A stretch of 64,000 nucleotides of DNA, from NCBI GenBank assembly GCA_037576215.1, contig JBANDB010000019.1:379501-443500 (forward strand), read 5' to 3'. The translations under genes and the position numbers were made by a program. This document shows positions 59,858 to 64,000 of the stretch, in pieces; the first letter of the stretch is position 1; each line of letters opens with the position of its first letter. This DNA comes from Armillaria gallica. Taxonomy: Eukaryota; Basidiomycota; Agaricomycetes; Agaricales; Physalacriaceae. The notes below the pieces were generated by a model that did no database searches, was not told the DNA's origin, and was given only the letters and a program-made list of their open reading frames with translations.

Positions 59858-60337
59858 TACATATTTATTTCTAAACTAATAACTGACACTCCTAAGTAAT
59901 AAGCCAGGTTTGGGGCGGGCCCCAACAAGCTGAAGTCCCGTGTCATAGTCAGGTTTCTGGGACCCGAGGTACAAGGGTCCGGCAATCATGATGAAGACAT
60001 GGGGCATAGGCTTGTGCCTATGTGGTACAGCATTAGGAGTAGACAGAGGGTTGGCAGCACTGCCATCATGAGTCAGCATATGACATCATGTGTCCAAATT
60101 CATGTGTTTTACTTATCTGACCAGAAATGTCTCAGATTGTAATCAAAATGATATTAGGTTGAATAATAGTACATGAATGTGACATAATTTCCCATTTTCA
60201 CTCCATAATCAGCTCAATGTGGAGTGTATGACATCATCGTGATCACATGGAGGTAGGTAGGTCCAGCACTAGTGCCCAAAAAATTTTAATCAACCCTATG
60301 TCATTTTTTTTCATTCCGGTAGCCCCTTGGAGGGAGC

Positions 60338-60593
60338 GTAAAATAATTTGTGGTTTTTTAATTTTCCAGAATCCCCTTGGCTTCAGTTTGGGTCAAGCAC
60401 ATATTTTAAAGCACAGAAAAGTATCTGGAAGTGTAAAAGTATTGTTTATTAAAATACAGTTTGATTATTGTGAGTGAAAGTTGCAAAACTACCCATAAAG
60501 AATTAAAGACTAGTTAGTAGTCACACACAACAAGTGCCTTCAAAAACACTGACATCAGATATGCACATGTATCAGAGATTAGGCTGGATCGGT
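60338..60593. other. Short unique spacer between hAT-type element and 1.65-kb repeat
   Basis: No gene. AT-rich sequence that joined the left flank at 46552 before the hAT-type element inserted. Confidence 0.4.
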
Positions 60594-62237
60594 GATGAGC
60601 CTCCAGGCTCTGTACACTCAGAATTCGCGGATTTTGACTGCTAATTAATGCTACTATCCCTTCAACGGACTTTCAGCAAACCAATGATTGCACACACACT
60701 GATACCACTTTTATCCTATGGCAACCACTCCTTATGCACTTTGTTATCCATCCCATCTTGCCACACATCATAATTGCCGTACTTCATCACGGCAAGGCAC
60801 CTTCGATCGACAATCAGCCCAATACGGAATTGACACACTCATTGATCACTTAATGAAAATGATGTGATTGATGCGAGTACCTTCCCAGCTACAGCAACTA
60901 CAGACCGTGTTTACTAAGGCTGTTACTTCGCCAAGGCCTCAAGAAAACATTGCCCCACACGTACTCCTCAGCATGACGACTATCACTCAGTAATCTGCAG
61001 CTAAACAGCACCTAATGATCCATGCATCGCTCAAGCAAAACCATATGGTTCGCATCCATACACGGCAACGTCGACAAGTTGCTGTTACTTTAGAAGACCA
61101 AGGACCATATGTTACCTACGATTTTACAAAGCCAAGGCTTTATGGCCTTACTAAGTCTCGCATATTTACTCTATTTATAAATTTGTACTTGTAGTATAAA
61201 AACTAGCTAGAAAACGTAGTTCAAGGGCAGTTCATCTCCAGTTGACCCCAGACTATGTCAATTATCGTCACGCTCTAGTCTATCGCCAGTAAACAACATT
61301 TATTCACCGTTCTACAGCAATATACCATTTGCACCAGCATATTCTTGATAGCACGTCGACTCTTGAGCTCACCAGAGTTATCTCACAGTTTTAACTGTGA
61401 AGAGTCCTTCGCTACGTGCTCTTCGCTCTTAACACTATTGGTGCACACTCATACTGTGCCAATATGTGATTGCCACGCTATACCTCGCCCCCGTTATCTT
61501 TTATAGGCTGTCATCATTTCACTTTCGCACCATTGGAGTTTTTACAGTTTCACTTTCGCCATTGTTATCGTCACCCACTTGGGTAGTCTCAGAGCAGACT
61601 TAGGATCAGTTTCAGCCAGTTTTCGTATCGTATCAGTCCCCCGAGTGGACTTGAAGGTTAGTTTGACATAGGATAGGATCATTTCAGTACCAGACAAGTT
61701 TCGACATCGACTCAGCACCATTGCATCATATAGGACCAGTATCACCACCAGTTTTCGTAGTTCCACGTTTTCTCTAGCCAGCCCACCCTCAGCACCTCGT
61801 TCCACGTTTATTTAGACACTCGCAGTCCCCACGCTGTTTTCTCATTGCTTTGCTCACCCATAGACCATTGCCGACCGTTTAGTCTATTCTCCATCATTCA
61901 CCCCGCTCTGATTACCGTTGAGCGATGTTTTCTAGTCTTGCAGCACGTTTTCTCATATGGATTTGTGGTATTCACGTCATACCCATTTTCGTTCCCTCTC
62001 ATTTTGAGAGATCCCTACCGGCTTGAAGCCATAGCATTTAGTACTTGACTACCAAGCAGTACTACTTCGCAGACTTAAAGTCGCAGTGTATTCTTGCATA
62101 TAGAGGAATTGTTCTACTGCACAGAGGTGCCCTGAACCACTCGCACACACAATTGCCTTGATTGCCGTGCCACTATGTTAATTAACCAAGCTCATTCTGA
62201 GTTGGTGTTGCCATTGCCATGGAAGTCTTAGGCCCAT
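60594..62237. repeat. 1.65-kb noncoding repeat, copy 2 (inverted relative to 29015-30688)
   Basis: The reverse complement follows copy 1 from GGGCCTAAGACTTCC to GGAGGCTCATC. One end keeps GATGAGCCT; the other reads ATGGGCC, with its first base changed. No clean target duplication is visible. Differences from copy 1 are mostly transitions, many at CpG sites. Confidence 0.8.
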
Positions 62238-64000
62238 TGTCAGACAGGTCATTTCAATAGCATAATATATAGTTGTAAACATAGGATAGTGCTTTTGCTA
62301 TTCTAAAGAGCAGAGGTCTCGATCTCAGGGGTGCAGAGGGGGTACTATTTGAACAAGCCCTAAAATGGGAGAAATCACCATTAAATAGTGATTATCTACT
62401 TCATATCACACTCCTATGCACTGAAATACACATAGATACAAGACAGCTATTCATCATTGTATATTCTGAAAGTTCATGGGATGTCAGAGTGAGTGGTACG
62501 AGCTACGGATGATTTCTGAGTATTCAATCTGCTCACTCAATTGCTTTGACTCAACCAACCGAGCAGCAATTGAGTGGCTGTGCCACTTCTTTTGTGCACC
62601 TCATACACATCAACATCCCATCCGTTTGCTCAACAGCCTTCTCACAGGCTTGAAATGGTATGTATTTATTTTTCTAGATAGTTACCACTCTATTGGATCA
62701 TTTTTATGCATCTGGTGGCCCCAAGAGTGCCAGATAGCAACCATTTCACACCCACCCCCGCACGATGTGCATTAACGGAGCAAATATGTCTCCAGTCCCT
62801 GTTTCGACTCACCCAACCTACCCCACATCAACATCGAGAGTAATCGCTGTCGAGTATGGGATTTGTATACCTCAGCAACCTGGAATACACCCAGGGATCC
62901 CATATTGAATGCCATCTGGAATTGCACACCAGTATGATTTGCTGGATATCAACGACGACGGCAAACTGGATGATGGCGATGATGGGAGAACGTGAAATCT
63001 GGCAACTTCAAGGATGGCCATGGTAAGATGTGTAGCAGGGATGTGAGCAATGGAAGGTGAGCAGGAAAGATGCAGAGTGGCTGGAGGGTGCGAGTAGGCA
63101 TGCGGGACCAACATCAGGATTTCGAAGGTGCAAAACAAGGCCAACAACTCCATCCTTCTGGGTGTCAATGAAGGATGCAAGGGTTCAATGAATGTACCCA
63201 ATATTGATACTCCACAGCCACAGCCTCGCCCCCAAATGAAGGACAATGATGATGATGACGAATGGATCGATGACGATGCCTACGACGGGGTTATGCCATT
63301 GTGCTCTGATGCAGAGCCATCTGACAACCATCGGCAATGCCTCTGTGCAGTGAGGAGCTGCGGGGTGGATATAGGGAGGTTGAAGAGGGCGGGCGGGAGG
63401 GCGGGGACATTGTCGGGACCCTGATGGCCAGTGATGACAGCCACTCGTGCATCCTTTGGGACGGTAATATGCTGATGGAATGTGCACATAATGCCAGGAC
63501 GGCTCATATACAACCACCAAGATGCCCGCCGCTGCCCACCCCATCCTCGACCAACATCGGGCAGCCTCACGTGACTCAGCATACTTTGAGTGGGGGATCA
63601 TGAGTCTGTGGTTACTTTCCTTCCCTGAGCCGTGGTCATCATGCACCCCTCACCATCCTGATGCCCACCTTTTCAACCCCATATTACCTCCTATAAAAGG
63701 CCACTGGTGTGGCAACAACTGCTCCACCACTGTTGTAGACTACAGGAAATTGCATGGTTGGCTCAAATCTGCTATCCAACCCCACAATGACCATAGAACC
63801 ATCATCGACCCCATCCCGCCATTCCTTCAGCCTCCTACCAGTCAGATTCCCCTTTCTTGCACTCCATGACCATGTACTTAGGCAGCTATGGCTTCATAAC
63901 TGCAGACGATGCTATGCGCTTTGCTGTCCATTCCCTCAACACCCCACCACATGCAGTACAATGATGGGCGCTTTTTTTTGCTATTATTCTCATGTAATTA
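62238..64000. other. 1.8 kb with no gene recognised
   Basis: Frames at 62476-62775, 63128-63424 and 63522-63869 (plus) and 63646-63185 (minus) overlap one another. The plus frame at 63230-63290 has an acidic stretch (DNDDDDEWIDDDAYD). Composition is more GC-rich here, which opens frames on both strands by chance. A poly-T run (63971-63979) is near the window end. Confidence 0.3.

Larger units (their letters stand above)
54091..60014 (+). mobile_element. Helitron unit 3 (RepHel-bearing, 5.9 kb)
   Basis: Begins TCTATATATTAATACAGGTG straight after CTTG of unit 2; this 5' end is more diverged than those of units 1 and 2. Ends CATAGGCTTG at 60014, followed by host TGCCTATGTGG. The 3' hairpin (59953-59985) is partly eroded. 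Encodes a second Rep/helicase gene. Confidence 0.85.
46561..60329. mobile_element. hAT-type element (copy B), TIR CAAGGGGCTACC, TSD GAGGGAGC, split by 13.3 kb of Helitrons
   Basis: The left end at 46561 is CAAGGGGCTACC and the right end at 60329 is GGTAGCCCCTTG. GAGGGAGC is present outside both (46553-46560, 60330-60337). The left piece (46561-46733) and right piece (60015-60329) together make about 490 bp and correspond, in reverse complement, to the two parts of copy A at 28979-31148. Everything between is the Helitron array, so this small MITE was one unit before the Helitrons landed. Confidence 0.85.

Noticed and set aside
62928..62990. EF-hand-like reading DINDDGKLDDGDDG
   Set aside because: Single loop-like stretch in a low-complexity GAT/GAC region with no partner helix or open gene around it.
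63128..63869. Overlapping open frames of 88-153 codons on both strands
   Set aside because: Locally high GC opens frames on both strands; none has a recognisable motif, so no gene was called.

Overview
The window looks like a gene-poor, transposon-rich stretch of a filamentous basidiomycete (Agaricomycetes) genome. The reasons are a class I hydrophobin gene fragment, spliceosomal introns of about 50-60 bp with GT..AG borders, fungal secreted-protease, flavin-oxidase and Old Yellow Enzyme relics, fungal Copia and Helitron elements, and a C-terminal protein domain that I associate with agaricomycete transposon-linked proteins. No intact host gene was found; every recognisable gene is interrupted, frameshifted or truncated. 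Names rest on motif recognition, not on a database search.

Layout. 1-8.5 kb: three MITE-type inverted-repeat elements, a decayed ribonucleotide reductase small-subunit gene (minus), and a complete but dead Ty1/Copia retrotransposon (minus, 3838-8468, 238-bp LTRs). 8.5-14.8 kb: mostly unassignable sequence. 14.8-19.3 kb: two flavoenzyme pseudogenes on the plus strand, a berberine-bridge-type FAD oxidase and an Old Yellow Enzyme. 19.3-25 kb: little that can be named. 25.0-33.8 kb: one S8 subtilisin-like protease gene (minus) whose fourth-to-last exon junction carries 6.8 kb of nested transposons. 34-43.8 kb: unrecognised degraded coding sequence and two MITEs. 43.8-45.3 kb: a broken hydrophobin gene and a transposase-associated C-terminal domain. 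46.56-60.33 kb: a hAT-type MITE split by a head-to-tail array of three Helitrons; two carry Rep/helicase genes and the middle one is non-autonomous. 60.6-62.2 kb: second copy of a 1.65-kb noncoding repeat. 62.2-64 kb: nothing nameable.

The main result is a nested insertion history that can be read from target-site duplications. The same hAT-type family (TIR CAAGGGGCTACC, 8-bp TSD) occurs twice. One copy (28979-31148) was entered by the 1.67-kb repeat and sits inside a larger TA-flanked inverted-repeat element inside the protease intron. The other copy (46561-60329) was entered by the 13.3-kb Helitron array. Each copy serves as the empty-site control for the other.

A second theme is CpG decay. 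The two Copia LTRs differ at 14 of 238 positions, all transitions, nine of them at sites explained by CpG to TpG or CpA. Many nonsense codons in the Copia polyprotein are TGA where the family has arginine (CGA). This is the pattern expected of methylated, silenced transposons.
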